Below the pieces are notes generated by a model, which saw only the letters and a list, made by a program, of their open reading frames with translations, was not told where the DNA came from and did no database searches. A DNA stretch of 64,000 nucleotides from Eucalyptus grandis (taxonomy: Eukaryota; Streptophyta; Magnoliopsida; Myrtales; Myrtaceae). Each line of letters opens with the position of its first letter. The first letter of the stretch is position 1. A program made the position numbers and the translations under genes. The stretch covers positions 54,238,933 to 54,302,932 of the forward strand of contig NC_052619.1 in NCBI RefSeq assembly GCF_016545825.1, written 5' to 3'. Shown piece after piece: positions 1 to 12,139 of this stretch.

Positions 1-3000
1 ATTTTCGTTTTACTAAAACAAAAGTTTAGTGGAGTAGTAATCAAAGCTAAAGCTATTGGAGAACAAATTTGATCTTCCGTTATTCTTGAATTGATGAATT
101 TGATGCTTCTCAAGAGTATTATCTTGATTAATAACTTCAATCATAAATTTTCTTTTTGTCGGATTCGGATGTACATCTAAAAATACTTTAGAGCTTATAA
201 ATTCTGGAACGGAACAGTTCCACATCTAGCGGGACTTCATTTTTCCTCCTTGGCTGCCCCACCATGTGCTTCCTCTATGTCGTCCTTATCAAATACCAAT
301 CGTTTAATCGACATCAGTACCCATCGATTTCTGGCGGTCTTGCTGGTGTTGGAGCATTCACATCAATCGTGCACTCCCCGCCAACTTTGAGGACGTCAGC
401 TCATCAATCACGGGGAATGACCATGGCCATAGGCATGGGGTTAGGGTTTTGGAGGCGTGAGCAGAGAGCAATGACAACGAGGGAACATCAAAGATTTGGA
501 GCAGAGGAAGAAACGTGCAAAGGTCAAGGAAGGACGTGGAAGGAGTTGCCGTGGAGCTTAAACGAAGTTTACCTAGAAAAGAAACTAAATAAAAGGAAAA
601 GATAAAATTCTAAACTGGGCATTTCGAATATTTTGGTCTCTTCTTCCAAATAAACAGAGATCCATCATATGCTTTCTTCTCCCGATAAGGAGTAAGACCA
701 AAAATGAAATGCTAAGAAGAAGGTGGACGAATGGTAAAGTCTCAAGCGCGTAGCGGAAAAAGGACAGAAGCAAAGCAAGAATTTATACTCCATCCCACTT
801 TTCTTGCGCAGTTAAAACTGTAGCTCGTTTCTTTTGCAAGAAAGACCGCGAAGTTGATTATGGCACTTCTTGGACTCTAAAAGTCGCTAAGACCAGTTTT
901 CTTTCGAAAGCTTAAATTTTGACTCTAAAAATTGCAATGTTAAGATTTTTAAGTTGGTCTCTGTCCAAGCAAGATGCCACATTGGATTTTTAACATTTGT
1001 CTTGGACCAAACTTTAATGGAACATATTTTTTTGTTATTATATAAGTTTGGGATTTTTATGATAAAAGTATAATTTTTTTAATTGTTATTACAGTAAATA
1101 TAAAGGTTAGAATTTTTATGGAATCAAGCACTCACGTTGTCGAATTTGCCACCCATCCATTGCTATCACTAGCCCTCAACTTCATGCATTGATCCGGCGA
1201 CAGCGAGTTAACGCCTCGCGAGCTCGGGTCTGTTTTCTACACCTTCGTCTCTTTTTCTTTATGCGTAGAACTCATAACCTATGTCTATGGAGTTCGCGAC
1301 CGACGGAGCTCGCTTGCCTCGCACGGCCACAAATCTGTGATTGCATGGCCGCGGTGTCGGGGGCTCCACTTAGTTAATTCGCTCGATTTTTTGGCAAATG
1401 GGGGAGACTCTCAGTCCTGTTTATCGTTAAAATCAAAATCAAGAAAGAAAAGGATAAATAAATTTCTCGACATGAGGGCATTTGGATATTTTCACTGCAG
1501 CAGAAAGACAAATGCAATTTGATATCGTGTGCAGTGGGACAAAGGAAAAGGACAGGGGTAAAATATTGGAGGAGGTCGTGATCATGGATGGATGGAGCGG
1601 GTGTTGTCGGCTGTCGGTGGTCACATTGAGGTAGCGATGATATCGCGTGCACTGTGCAGCGAAGCAGGAGCAAATTAATAAGAAAAAGATGCTAAATCAA
1701 TCGGGGCTCACGCGTAACGATGACCGAGATAGGTCCAATCGAGAATTCACGTGATCCATCCGCGCATGAGTCGGGTTCGCATGCGCCGTGGACGGAAGGG
1801 AAAGACCTGCTTGAAGAACAGGGAAGAAGTGAAGAGAGGTGCAATCCAGTCCACGCGTCCCTATTGAAATTGCCATATTTTCCAAGACTTTCTATTGTGT
1901 TTTCCAGGTTTGGAGAGCACGAAAAACAGACGGAGGCGTTTTCCCCAAAATACCCCCGATGTCGTCAGCCTATAACACAGTACTCGGCAACCGTCCTATA
2001 CTTTTTCCCCCGACTGGGGACACACCCCTATCCCGGAAGCGACACTGCAATTATGCACGAGCAAAGGCACGAGTGCGTCCTGTGCCCTGTCATTCCTCTA
2101 AATTTGCGGGCAAGGGCATGGGCATTTATCGGGACATAGTGTTGTCGGACAATTCGATTGAAGGAGGAAGACCCATTTGACACCGTGCGGTCCGTTTCTC
2201 AGTGAAAGCAAACTCTACAGAGACAAGATCATTAAAATACAAATAACCCACAAAGATCTGCATTTATAGTTATTGCTTATAAATTGACATGGTGTTGTGA
2301 AAGCAATGTGCTGTATTGATTTTGCTGCTATACAGTTCAATTAGGAGAGATCAATGGAGAGGAGGCAATGCTTGGTTTATTCATCATTGGATTGATTGTT
2401 ATCCAAACCGTCAAAAGTTTATGATATTGTACGTGCCAACTCTTCACGAGTGACTAGGGTTGGCCAAAAAATGGTTGATAGAAGTTGATTCTAGCGGATG
2501 CAATTTATTTTGGTTTCTATCGAGTTGATTGTGAAACTTGAGTTGTGAAGTAGCTATTTTCTATGGTGAAAAACGGAATGTTTAGTAGCCATGGAATTGA
2601 TTTAGAAACTTGAAAAATACTTGCAAAACAAATACCATTTGTTAAAAGAAAAACTTTAATCTTTAAATAGTCTATAATAATCATGTCATCAATCAATCAA
2701 AAAGTTGATACTGTCTAATTTAACTGAATGAAAAATATGAAAGTGTCGTATATATATAATTTTTCCTTGCATCGAAATACAATCATTACATTAAAAATCG
2801 CATTAACTACCGCTCTCCAAAGAAATAGATAAATTAAAGAACAGCGTCCCCTGGGGTGCGGGAAGCCTGAAACATCACGGGATTAGAAGGGCAAAGTCAA
2901 AGTCGAAGAAGACTCGGACTTTGAATGGTCCATGAACTGGCTTTGCTCCAAGAAGGAATCAAACCAATTATTCATTTATTTGGTAGTTTGTGCCTCACAA

Positions 3001-3600
3001 TTAGACTTCCATAAACGTAGAGATTTTATAAAAAGATTAAAAAAAAGTCACAAGATCACTTTGTAAAATCCGACATTGATTCATTTGTTCTCTCATTCAC
3101 CCCGCAAAAATCACACCGACTACAAATCGATTTTCAATTCTCATATTCATTGATAATTTAATTTTATGATTTCCTCCAATCAAACAAAATCATATGAAAA
3201 TCGAAAATCATATAAAAAAAAGCTCTTGAGGTGTGTTTATCTCACTGATTTCTTTTTTTTTTTGCCTTGGGAAGATATTATAAGGAAATTTAATTTCACA
3301 TAAAATAAACCAGAAAAATTTGACTATGGGAAAATAGGTCAAAAAATTGATTTTATTGTAATTGGTAATAAGTGAATCTATTGAAGGCGGCTTGTATAGG
3401 TAAAAGTCACATTTAATGACTAATAGATTGGAATCGAGATCGTCTTCATTCATTCTGTAATCCATAAATATAACAACCATTACAAAGAACTCAGGATGCA
3501 AATTAGTGAAAAAAATTCCTTCTTGCTAAGTAGTGTTCTCTAAGCTTATTATTTTTAGCCCGTAGCAAATAGTTCAGTCAATCGAATAGTTCTACATAAT
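1..3600. repeat. TNL 5'-flank repeat, copy R1 (non-coding)
   Basis: This stretch has no convincing gene. It is the first copy of a sequence that recurs at about 3.9-7.45, 35.9-41.5, 41.6-42.5, 42.5-46.4 and 46.5-52.3 kb. Landmarks shared in the same order include a 'ttttactaaaac' start (about 7), 'catctagcggga' (about 224), 'gcttgctggtgttg'-like sequence (about 340), 'catttgacacc' (2174), and a block near 3350 containing 'attgtaattggtaataag'. Because the same sequence precedes TNL1 and TNL3, it is best read as duplicated TNL upstream DNA. This copy carries the unoccupied versions of three hAT insertion sites. Small open frames inside it are not conserved between copies. Confidence 0.7.
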
Positions 3601-5491
3601 TTAGCCACTGCTAAGTACGGAATGTTTTTTTTTTTTTCAAATATGATTTTTCATCAAACAAACTGATCCTAAGTTAAATAAAGAAGGAAGAACGTGAGGA
3701 CAATTCCATTTTTTTTTTTTTTTGGGGAAAAATATGGACCTTCGAACAAAATTGTACAAGTTTTTACAAACTAAGGCCGGCCGTTGATAAATCCAAACAA
3801 CCCCCCAAAAAAAAAAACCCAAAAAGAAGAATAAGTCATTGATAAATGTCAGATTTTTGTGACGATAGACCGTATAATTCATACCAATAAAGAGATCCAA
3901 AGTGAGCAATCATATTCCTACATGTTCTTTCTCGTCCCGAAATGGAGCAAAAAAAAGTGAAATGCTAAAAAGAAGGTGGACTAATGTAAGGCATCAAGGA
4001 CGTAGAGGACAAAAGCAAAGCAAGAATATATTCCATTCCACTTTTCTTAAAGTTAAGTCAAAGCTCATTTATTTTGTATATTCAGTTTCAAATTAAGCTC
4101 GGAGCTCTTTCGGAAAAATGGACATGAATTCTTTCCATTGATCAAATCAGAGAACCGCATCCCAAGATTATATCACTTCCAGGACCTTAAAAATTGTTAG
4201 AGACTTAATGTCATCACTGAGGTTGTTTTTTTTACAATCTTGACAAGTTGTCCAAAGTCACTTTGAACCAAACTAAAGTCGGCTCCATTTATCTATGGTT
4301 GTCCGAGCAATCCATCACTTTGGAATTTTAACGGTTGTATTGTACCAAAGCATAATGGAAAATATTTTTTAATCATTGGTACGAATTTACAAAAAAAAAG
4401 TTGGGTTTCGGTATCACATTAGACAAAATTTAGGCTTTTTGGTGAACTTCCTTTGTTTGTCTACTGTTGTCCACTTAAACAGGTATATTAAATTTTCAAC
4501 GACCATCTTGGACGGCACTTTGATGGAATGTACTTTTAGGTCGCTGATACAAATTTGAATTTTTGATTATATTAAATTTTTTTTTTGAATAATTAGTGTC
4601 ATAGTGAATACAGTTTTGGATTTTTGGCAAAATGGCCACTCCTTGTCGTTCATCCATTTGCCATCACAAGCCCTCGCTTTCATGCGTGGATCCACTGGCG
4701 ACGTTTAACTCCTTGCGGATGAAGAGCGAGCTGTCAGCTGTCTGTCAGCTGTCGATGGTGGCATCGGGGAGTGATGATACCGTGTGTAGTGAAGCAGGAG
4801 CCAATTAATAAAAAAATGTTTTTATTTTTATTTTTCAGAAACCTCAAATTAATATATTTACAATAAATTTATTTTAAATAAATCACTAAAAATTCAAAAT
4901 TAATACATTCATGATAAATTTATTCTAAATTGATCACTAAAAACTCAAAATTTATACATTTATGATAAATTATCATATTATTTGTTCAATTTTATCATTA
5001 AATTATTTGTAATTTTTGTGATTTTAATCTAATTTAACGAAAACTAATAGAGGATAATTTGTTAGAAATATATCAATTTAAGGCTTTTAATAGTAAGAAT
5101 ATTAATTTTGGATAAATTTATCAAATGTATGTTAGTTTAAAATTTTTGTATGGTATTAACTCATAATAAAAAGATACTAAATCATACGTGTTAGAACGGT
5201 TTGTGGTCTCAAGTATTGGACCATGACACACGATACATATGAATAAGGTGAATTCTATGGGAAGTTCACCCGATCTGCCAGTGCATGAGTCGTGTTCACG
5301 CTGGCAATACCTGCTCGGTGAATAGAGATGAAGTTGAGAGAGTCATATTTCCCCGAACTTGTATTTTGCACTTTCCAAATTCGGAGAGCACAGAAATTGG
5401 ACAAGGGCGGATTTTCCCAAAATTATAGCCCCGACCGGACACCCCAACCCTGAAGTGACACTACAACTATGCGCAGGCAGAGAGACACAAG

Positions 5492-7191
5492 TAGGGGTGG
5501 CTTGTGTCTGGTTCGGTTCCTGTCCTTGGAACCTCTTGCACAGTTCCTCAAAATGAGAACTTGGAACCTACCCTATCACAAGTTTCGGGATCGGTTCCAA
5601 GTTCCAACAGGTTTTTTTTTTTTTTTTGTTATTTTCAGATTTGAACTATAACATATGCGCACGTTACCCAAAAAACTATAACATACGCACACGTTACCAA
5701 AAAAACTATAACGTACGCACACGTTACAAAAAAAAAAAAACTATAACATATGCGCACGTTACCAAAAAAAAAAAAAATATAACGTATGCAGACGTTACCA
5801 AAAAAAAAAAAAAACTATAACATACGCGCACGTTACAAAAAAAAAAAAAACTATAACATATGCGCACGTTACAAAAAAAAATATAATGTATGCAGACGTT
5901 ACAAAAAAAAAAAACTATAATGTGCACGTACGTTACTAAAAAAAAATAACGTATGCGCACGTTACAAAAAAACTATAATGTACGTGTATACTACACGGTA
6001 ACTTCCCATTGACATGTTATCTTGATACATTAACTTCGCACTGCACAACAATAATAGAATATAATTAGAAATTTCAAAACAAATAGTAAACTAGAAAGTA
6101 GAAATAAAACACCACTAAAACAAGAATGTCTAGAGGTACAAATTTTGAAAACAATTTCGATTAAACCCTTAAATGAACTCAGAAAATTCTGAAATTTGGA
6201 CACGTTGTATTTAAGACCTAGAGGTACAAGTTTCATGAAGAAATCGTAGTCCAATTCGTTTTGAATTAAAAGATAAAATCGATTTACTTTTCCTATTCTT
6301 TACTTGCACAGTTTTTGAAATTTTTTTGGTTAAATAGGCAAATGAACTACAAAAATTACGAAATTTAAATATGTTGTAGGAAGAGAGATATTTCATGCAG
6401 AACACATTTCCAAAAGAACCTCATACAAAATGATATAGTCCACGCATTGCAACTTAGAAGATCCGAACACATCAGATTGCACAGTTTTAGAAACATTTCC
6501 GATTAAATACCCAAATGACCTTCAAAATTATGAAATTCGACTATGTGATAGCCAAGACCATAAGGTAGATACTTCATGAAAACATCGAAGTCAAATTCGT
6601 CCTAGATAATTAAATATGGACGGTTAAAATTCCTGTTCGTAGTACTGTAATTCCAGATCTAACCATCTCCAAAAGACCACGATTTCACCTACCTATTCTT
6701 ATTTTTTTTTCTCTAAATTTTTGATATGTGGTACCTCAGGATGTCCTTTACAACTTTTGTTAAGAAACCGAAGTGAAATTTTGACAAAAAGGTTGCCTTA
6801 TAGTCCATGCATTCATCAAGGGTCGGTCCCAAAATCTCCAGATCCAGTCTTTCCAAAGCATAACGATTTCACCCACTTATACTTGTTTGTTTTGTCCCAA
6901 ATTTGAGTATGTTATACTCCAAGAAGTCCTTTACAACTTTCATTTAGAGGCCGAAGCCAAACTTCAACTAGAACATCACATACAAGTCACTAGAACATCC
7001 AAGGTCGAGCTTTTTCTGCCCTAAGTAACCGGTTCCAGTTCCGGTTCCGAAACCGGTTCTGGTTCCGATTCCAAGACCGGTTCCGGTTCCTAGAAAAAAG
7101 GAACCGGTCCCCCTTGAACCGGAAACCGAACCGGACCCTCCTCCGATTCAGTTCCGGTTCCCAGGTAACCCGGGAACCGCGCTCAGCCCTA
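5492..7191. mobile_element. hAT-like non-autonomous element, 1.7 kb
   Basis: The element starts TAGGGGTGGC and ends GCTCAGCCCTA, which are imperfect terminal inverted repeats. It is flanked by an exact 8-bp direct repeat GACACAAG (5484-5491 and 7192-7199). An 8-bp target duplication with TAGGGGTG-like ends is typical of the hAT superfamily. The right part (about 7030-7180) is packed with GGTTCC/CCGG motifs also seen in the other hAT-like elements of the window. The paralogous flank has the empty site at 2066-2073. No transposase was found. The centre holds a minisatellite. Confidence 0.85.
5640..5990. repeat. About 30-bp minisatellite inside the hAT-like element
   Basis: About a dozen tandem units follow the pattern 'ctataacatacgcgcacgtta' plus a variable A run. 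Unit length varies with the A tract and there are point changes in the core. The spacers are only homopolymer A, so this is a replication-slippage array and not a CRISPR-like structure. It is contained within the 5492-7191 element. Confidence 0.85.
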
Positions 7192-7462
7192 GACACAAGT
7201 GTGTCTCGTTCAGTGTCATTCCTACAATTTAGGGGCAAGGGTGTGGACGGAAAATTCGACGGAAAATATATTTATAATTTGTGATTAGTTAAATCGTTGA
7301 GTGTGAAGTATCTCCACAAAGACAGGATAACTATAATAAGAAAATACAAAAAGAATGGGAATATTTTCTTTTAATATTTTATTTTAGTCACCGAAAGCAA
7401 CTCGATTGCCCCCATCCCTTTAGAATCCCACCAATTTATTTACCCCCGCAATTGTAGTGTTC

Positions 7463-8470
7463 TTTTTTTTTTTTTTTTCGGTCGAAGACGAGTTATCTTA
7501 TTTATATTATAAAACAGAAACAGCAAACCCCACAGAAGGGGCACCAAAACATAACAAGGCCCAAAGGCCTGGAGGAGGAGAAGCCCGCCAGTTTGGAGGG
7601 AGGGTCTTCGGTCTCTGCTGTCGTGCGGCCCAATCCGCCACCGCATTAGCAGATCGTGGGCAGTAAGTCAAGCCCACTAGCGGCAGTTGCTGAAGAAGAG
7701 CTTTGCATTCGAACAGAGCTGCACGTGCCTGCAAGTCCACTTCATCCGCATTCTTCAAGGAGTTCATGAGAGTTCGGTTGTCAGACTCCACCAAAGCCTC
7801 CCCTAGTTTTTTATGTTTTAAGTACTTCAAGGCTTCGAGAACCCCTAGGTTTCCAGCTGAACCACCAAAGCCTCCTCTAGTTTTTATGTTTTAAGTACTT
7901 CAAGGCTTCGAGAACCCCTAGGTTTCCAACTGAAGAACCGTATCCGCCCGGACGAGCTTCGTGAATCCATCGACGAGGCTACCGGAGGAGTCCCGGACGA
8001 CGCAAGACACTGCTCCTTCCGTCGATCCCTCGCACAGCGACCCATCTACATTAAGCTTTAAGGAACCGGCTTCCGGAGCTTGCCAGGTATGCGAAATCTG
8101 CGGATCTTCTTTTTTTTTTTTTTTTTTCTGGAAAATACATAAATCCCCATTTTGGTAGCTAGCTTGCTGAAATCTTGCTAGATCTATCACTTTGCAGGCA
8201 TCCGGTTTAGTACTTCGAAAAATAAAGTTGTTGCGCTTCTTCCATATTTGCCAAAGAAGGTTTCCGATCGTTTCCAGAGATGGGAGGTTCGTATTCTTTT
8301 ATCAGTTGCCTTGCGGTGGTAAAGAAAAAGCGAGAAGAATCGGGTTGGGAAGGGTCCACTTTTAGTGTTGGAAGACGTGCATTTGTCCACTTTGATAAGC
8401 TGCAGTGTATCATTCTTGTTTGACCAATTCTACCAGACTCTCAAAATATTGAGCCAATCTTCGTTTCGAA
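7463..8470 (-). mobile_element. LINE retrotransposon fragment, RNase H end (pseudogene)
   Basis: On the minus strand, broken frames spell the C-terminal part of a plant L1-type LINE. There is a linker rich in Trp and Lys (about 8390-8190, 'LLWQIWKKRNN'-like when the frames are joined). An RNase H-like (RVT_3) domain follows, with 'GSLKLNVDGS' and 'VVRDSSGSLVDGF' (about 8090-7960) and the 'SANAVADWAA' block near 7640. A T run at about 7463-7479 on the plus strand would be the poly(A) tail. The reverse transcriptase is absent, so the copy is 5'-truncated. It lies 160 bp upstream of the TNL1 start codon, within what should be the promoter or 5' leader. No clear target duplication was seen. Confidence 0.75.
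7788..7935. repeat. About 74-bp tandem duplication inside the LINE
   Basis: The segment starting 'ccaccaaagcctc' at 7788 is repeated at 7862 with only a few differences, including T-run length. It doubles part of the RNase H region and adds to the damage in the LINE reading frame. Confidence 0.85.
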
Positions 8471-8633
8471 GTTTAATGACCACAACACTCGCCCATTCGG
8501 TCTTTGAGACTCGAAACTGCCTCGGCTTCTTGTGATTACTCCATCCTGCTCTTTAAGTGCTACCTCTCATCTCTGCTATTCCCCCATTCCCCTGTATTTC
8601 AGACTAAAAACCTTCTCTTTGCTAACTCACAAA

Positions 8634-11600
8634 ATGCTCGAGCACTTGCGGTTGCCCTGTATGGCGACGGTTGCTGCTATCGCTCTCTCTGCTATCGTTT
8701 TCAAAGAATTCCTGAAGAAAAGAGCAGGTCAGTCCGCTGTGAAGGGCAGTGCAGATAATGATTCGGCTACAGGGAGTGGTACCGCAGAGAGGGCTGCTCG
8801 TTCTTGCCCTTCACCACGAGCTGAGGAAATGGCAACATCTTCTGGATATGACTATGAGGTATTCTTGAGTTTTAGAGGACCAGATACACGATCAGGTTTT
8901 ACCAACTACCTTTACACTAGCCTTATAGATGCGGGAATCCGCACATTTAAGGATGACAAAGACCTCCACATTGGAGAAGAGTTTGCCCCAGAACTTCTCC
9001 AAGCAGTTAATCAGTCGAAGATCTCAATACCTATCTTTTCGAAAAATTATGCCTCTAGCGTTTGGTGTCTCAAGGAGGTAGTCCAGATGGTTGAGAGAGA
9101 GAAAACTGGGCGACACAAGATTATGCCCATTTTTTATGATGTAGCGCCTTCAGAGGTTGGATACCAAACTGGGGTTTATGAAAAGGCCTTCCGTTCACAC
9201 AAAGAGAAGAGGAGATATGGCGAAGAGACGATATATCAATGGAAGGCTGCTCTTAGTGTAGTTGGGAAAATAAATGGATGGGACCTGCATAGCGAGAAAA
9301 ACAGGTGACTGCTTTTAGCATTCCTGATATGCATTGTATCATTAAAACTGGATGCATATTAATCGGTTTCTTTCCCAGATTTGTGTTAGTCTTATTAAAA
9401 TTGACTTTTATGCTATTGAAGTTATCCTATAGAAATCAATGGCACAATCCCAATTTGTCCTATTTCATTCCAAACAAAATGTTTTTCAGTTCAGGTCCTT
9501 TATAAACTGTTTGTACCAATGGTGATTTATCTACAATGGAATAAATCCTTGAAGAACACATTTTAATTTTGTCTTGCCAGAACATAATTTGATTCAACAC
9601 ACCTTGATAACTCATTGCCTTTTGACCTCCAACAAACACTAGGCGAGAAGGCGAGTTCGCAAGGAAGCTTACTGGGAACGTTTTAAGTGAGTTGAAACAG
9701 GCTTATCTGGTGGTTTCAGACTGCTTGGTCAATGTTGACAACCATGTGGATGCTATCATGGAAAAGATAGGTGCTCAGACAAGTAAAACACGGATTATAG
9801 GAATCCATGGAATGGGTGGTATCGGAAAGACAACTATTGCCAAAATCATCTACGATCGACTTTCAAATAATTTTGACGATTGTTGCTTTCTATCCAATAT
9901 CCATGAAATGTCAAAATGCGAGGATATTGAATGCTTGCAGAAGCAGTTCATCTCTGACATCCTCAAAAACAAATGCATAGATATAAGAAACATTGATGAT
10001 GGAATTAAGATCATCAAAAATAGGTTGTCTAATAAAAGAGTCCTCCTCCTTCTTGATGATGTACATGAAAAGAATCATATGAGTGCACTTGTAGGTAAGC
10101 GTGATTGGTTTGGTAGAGGAAGCAAACTCCTTATTACTACTAGAAACAAAGAAGTTCTTGATGTTCTCGAAGTGGACGACTATTACGAGCTTATGGGCAT
10201 GGATCGCAATCAATCTCTTCAACTTTTTAGCAAACATGCCTTTAGAAGAGATTCTCCTTTGGACGAGTATATTGACCAAACCAATAGGGTGATAGACATT
10301 GCTAAAGGTCTTCCGCTAGCTCTTGAGGTTATTGGTTCACTTTTATCTCACACTAAAAAGAGAGAGTGGAATGGCATATTGGGGAAGTTGGAAAATGTTC
10401 CTCACACAGAAGTTCAACGTAAACTGAAAATAAGTTATGATGCATTAGAAGTTAGGCACAAGCATATCTTCCTCGATATAGCTTGTCTTTTCATTGGATA
10501 TGATAAAGATGTTATCGTTCATTTCTGGGAAAAATCTAAATTTTTTCCGGAAGAAGCTTTGAAAGTTCTACAAAACATGTGTTTAATAAAGATTGAAGAG
10601 AATAATAGAGTGTGGATGCACGATCAACTCAGAGACCTCGGAAGAGAAATAGTTCGTCAACAAAGTAACAAAAAAATAAAGAAGCAAAGTAGGGTGTGGG
10701 CTCCCGAGGAAGGATTGGATTTGCTAAGGAAACATAAGGTAAAATCCCTATAATTTTGCTCTTTTAAGTTTACAAGAATGATAGATGAACTCAATTGATT
10801 AATATAGTGGACTTGAATAAAAATGCATTTTCCTCTGAACTTTTAAAATTTTTTCCTTTGGGCAGGGAAATAAAAAAGTTGAAGCTCTTCGTCTTAAGTT
10901 AGACAATCAGCAGCAATATCGTTTTTCCTATGAGGGCTTTGAGAACCTATCATATCTAAGATTCCTTGAAGTGGACAGCTTGATGAAAAATTTTCGTGTA
11001 GAAGAGAGGCTTCTTTGGCATGAATCGCCATCAAATGTTTTCCCAACTAATGAGAATTCAAATCTCCTTCCACAATTACGATGGCTTTCATGGCATGATA
11101 TTCCCCCGACATTAAACATTACAAATTTCTCCATCGACAATGTGGTTATTCTTGATCTATCTCAAAGTGAAATTACGGATGATTGGATGGGGTGGAGCCA
11201 CATGGAGGTATGTTATATGTTAGACAATACTTATTATTCCATCTTATTAGATTCGCAAATAATATTTGCATTAATTTTCTTTTACAGGTGATGAAAAACT
11301 TGAAAGTTCTTGATATGTCCTATTGCCAAGGTTTGCAAAGAACCCCTAACTTATCTGCTCTTTCAAATTTAGAACGTTTTATCCTAAAGTGTTGTCTATC
11401 ATTAATCGAAATTGATAGGTCAATTTGTCAGTTGACATGCTTAGTTTCCTTAGATGTAAGTTGTTGCGAAAATCTTCAGAGGCTGCCAGACGAATTGGGT
11501 GGAGGTCTTGCAAACCTTGAATACCTATCTCTAGAAAAATGCCCATCATTGGAGAGGCTTCCAGATTCAATTGGAAGTTTGGAATCACTGATTGAGTTGG

Positions 11601-12139
11601 ATATATCCGGCACTTCAATCAAAGAACTACCCAATTCCATCGGAAATTTGAAAAAATTGAAAGTAATGACAATGTGGAATGGTAGGTTAAGCAAAATACC
11701 TGATGTCATTTGGTCGATGGGGGATCTCAAAGACATGGTAGCCTCCACGGGAGATGATGACAGGCACTTCCATGTGCAAATTGGCAATGATGGCATTTGT
11801 GGGAGTCAATCCTTGAGGATCTTGATATTGGTGAATGCGGATATATATGCACTACCAAGGCTTCCTGGAAGTCTTGTTGAATTACGACTGTCTGCGTTGT
11901 GCATGGACACATTTCCAGATCTCTCAAACCTCACGAATTTAAGGGTAATGGATCTGGATTTTGGCCGGCCTCACTATGATGTGATATCTAATGGGCTTGG
12001 GGAACATTCGACGCCACGGTGGATTGGGAATTTAAGCAAACTAGAGTTTCTAGCCCTGCGCTCTCGTCATGTGACCACCTCACCATCAAACCTTAGCCTC
12101 CTTCCTCAACTGAAGTCACTTTACCTCCGAGTGCCCTAA
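8634..12139 (+). CDS. TNL1: L6-like TIR-NB-ARC-LRR immune receptor, C-terminally truncated
   Basis: Four exons fit GT-AG rules and frame: 8634-9304, 9643-10738, 10866-11207 and 11288-12139. They give 986 residues. Residues about 8-24 are hydrophobic, like the signal anchor of flax L6; an alternative start is Met10. The TIR domain (about 72-220) has YEVFLSFRGPDTR and the NADase glutamate at E148 in WCLKE. The NB-ARC has GMGGIGKTT, LLLLDDV, GSKLLITTR, GLPLALEVIGSLL, IFLDIACLFIGYDKD and MHD. LRRs begin in exon 3. A one-base insertion at 12128-12131 relative to TNL2 and TNL3 brings in TAA at 12137, so the rest of the LRR region (next entry) is cut off. The product would keep all signalling domains. 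Whether it is expressed cannot be judged from sequence; its upstream region carries a LINE fragment. Confidence 0.8.

Larger units (their letters stand above)
3900..7450. repeat. TNL 5'-flank repeat, copy R1', interrupted by a hAT-like element
   Basis: This is a second, more diverged copy of the flank repeat, directly upstream of TNL1. Matching landmarks include 'gaaatgctaaaaagaaggt' near 3960 (compare about 700), 'ggagagcac' near 5383 (compare about 1910) and the block after 7200 ('tgtcattcct', compare about 2090). A 1.7-kb element splits it at 5492-7191. The tail at 7290-7450 resembles 52.31-52.44 kb upstream of TNL3, which ties the repeat to TNL promoter-side DNA. No gene was found. Confidence 0.6.

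Noticed and set aside
1720..2139. 139-codon plus-strand open frame in copy R1
   Set aside because: The frame is not kept in the paralogous flank copies near 38.9-40.1 kb, and no domain or initiation context supports it.
5640..5990. CRISPR-like regular repeats
   Set aside because: The window is plant nuclear DNA. The units are adjacent, with only A-tract spacers, inside a transposon; this is a minisatellite.
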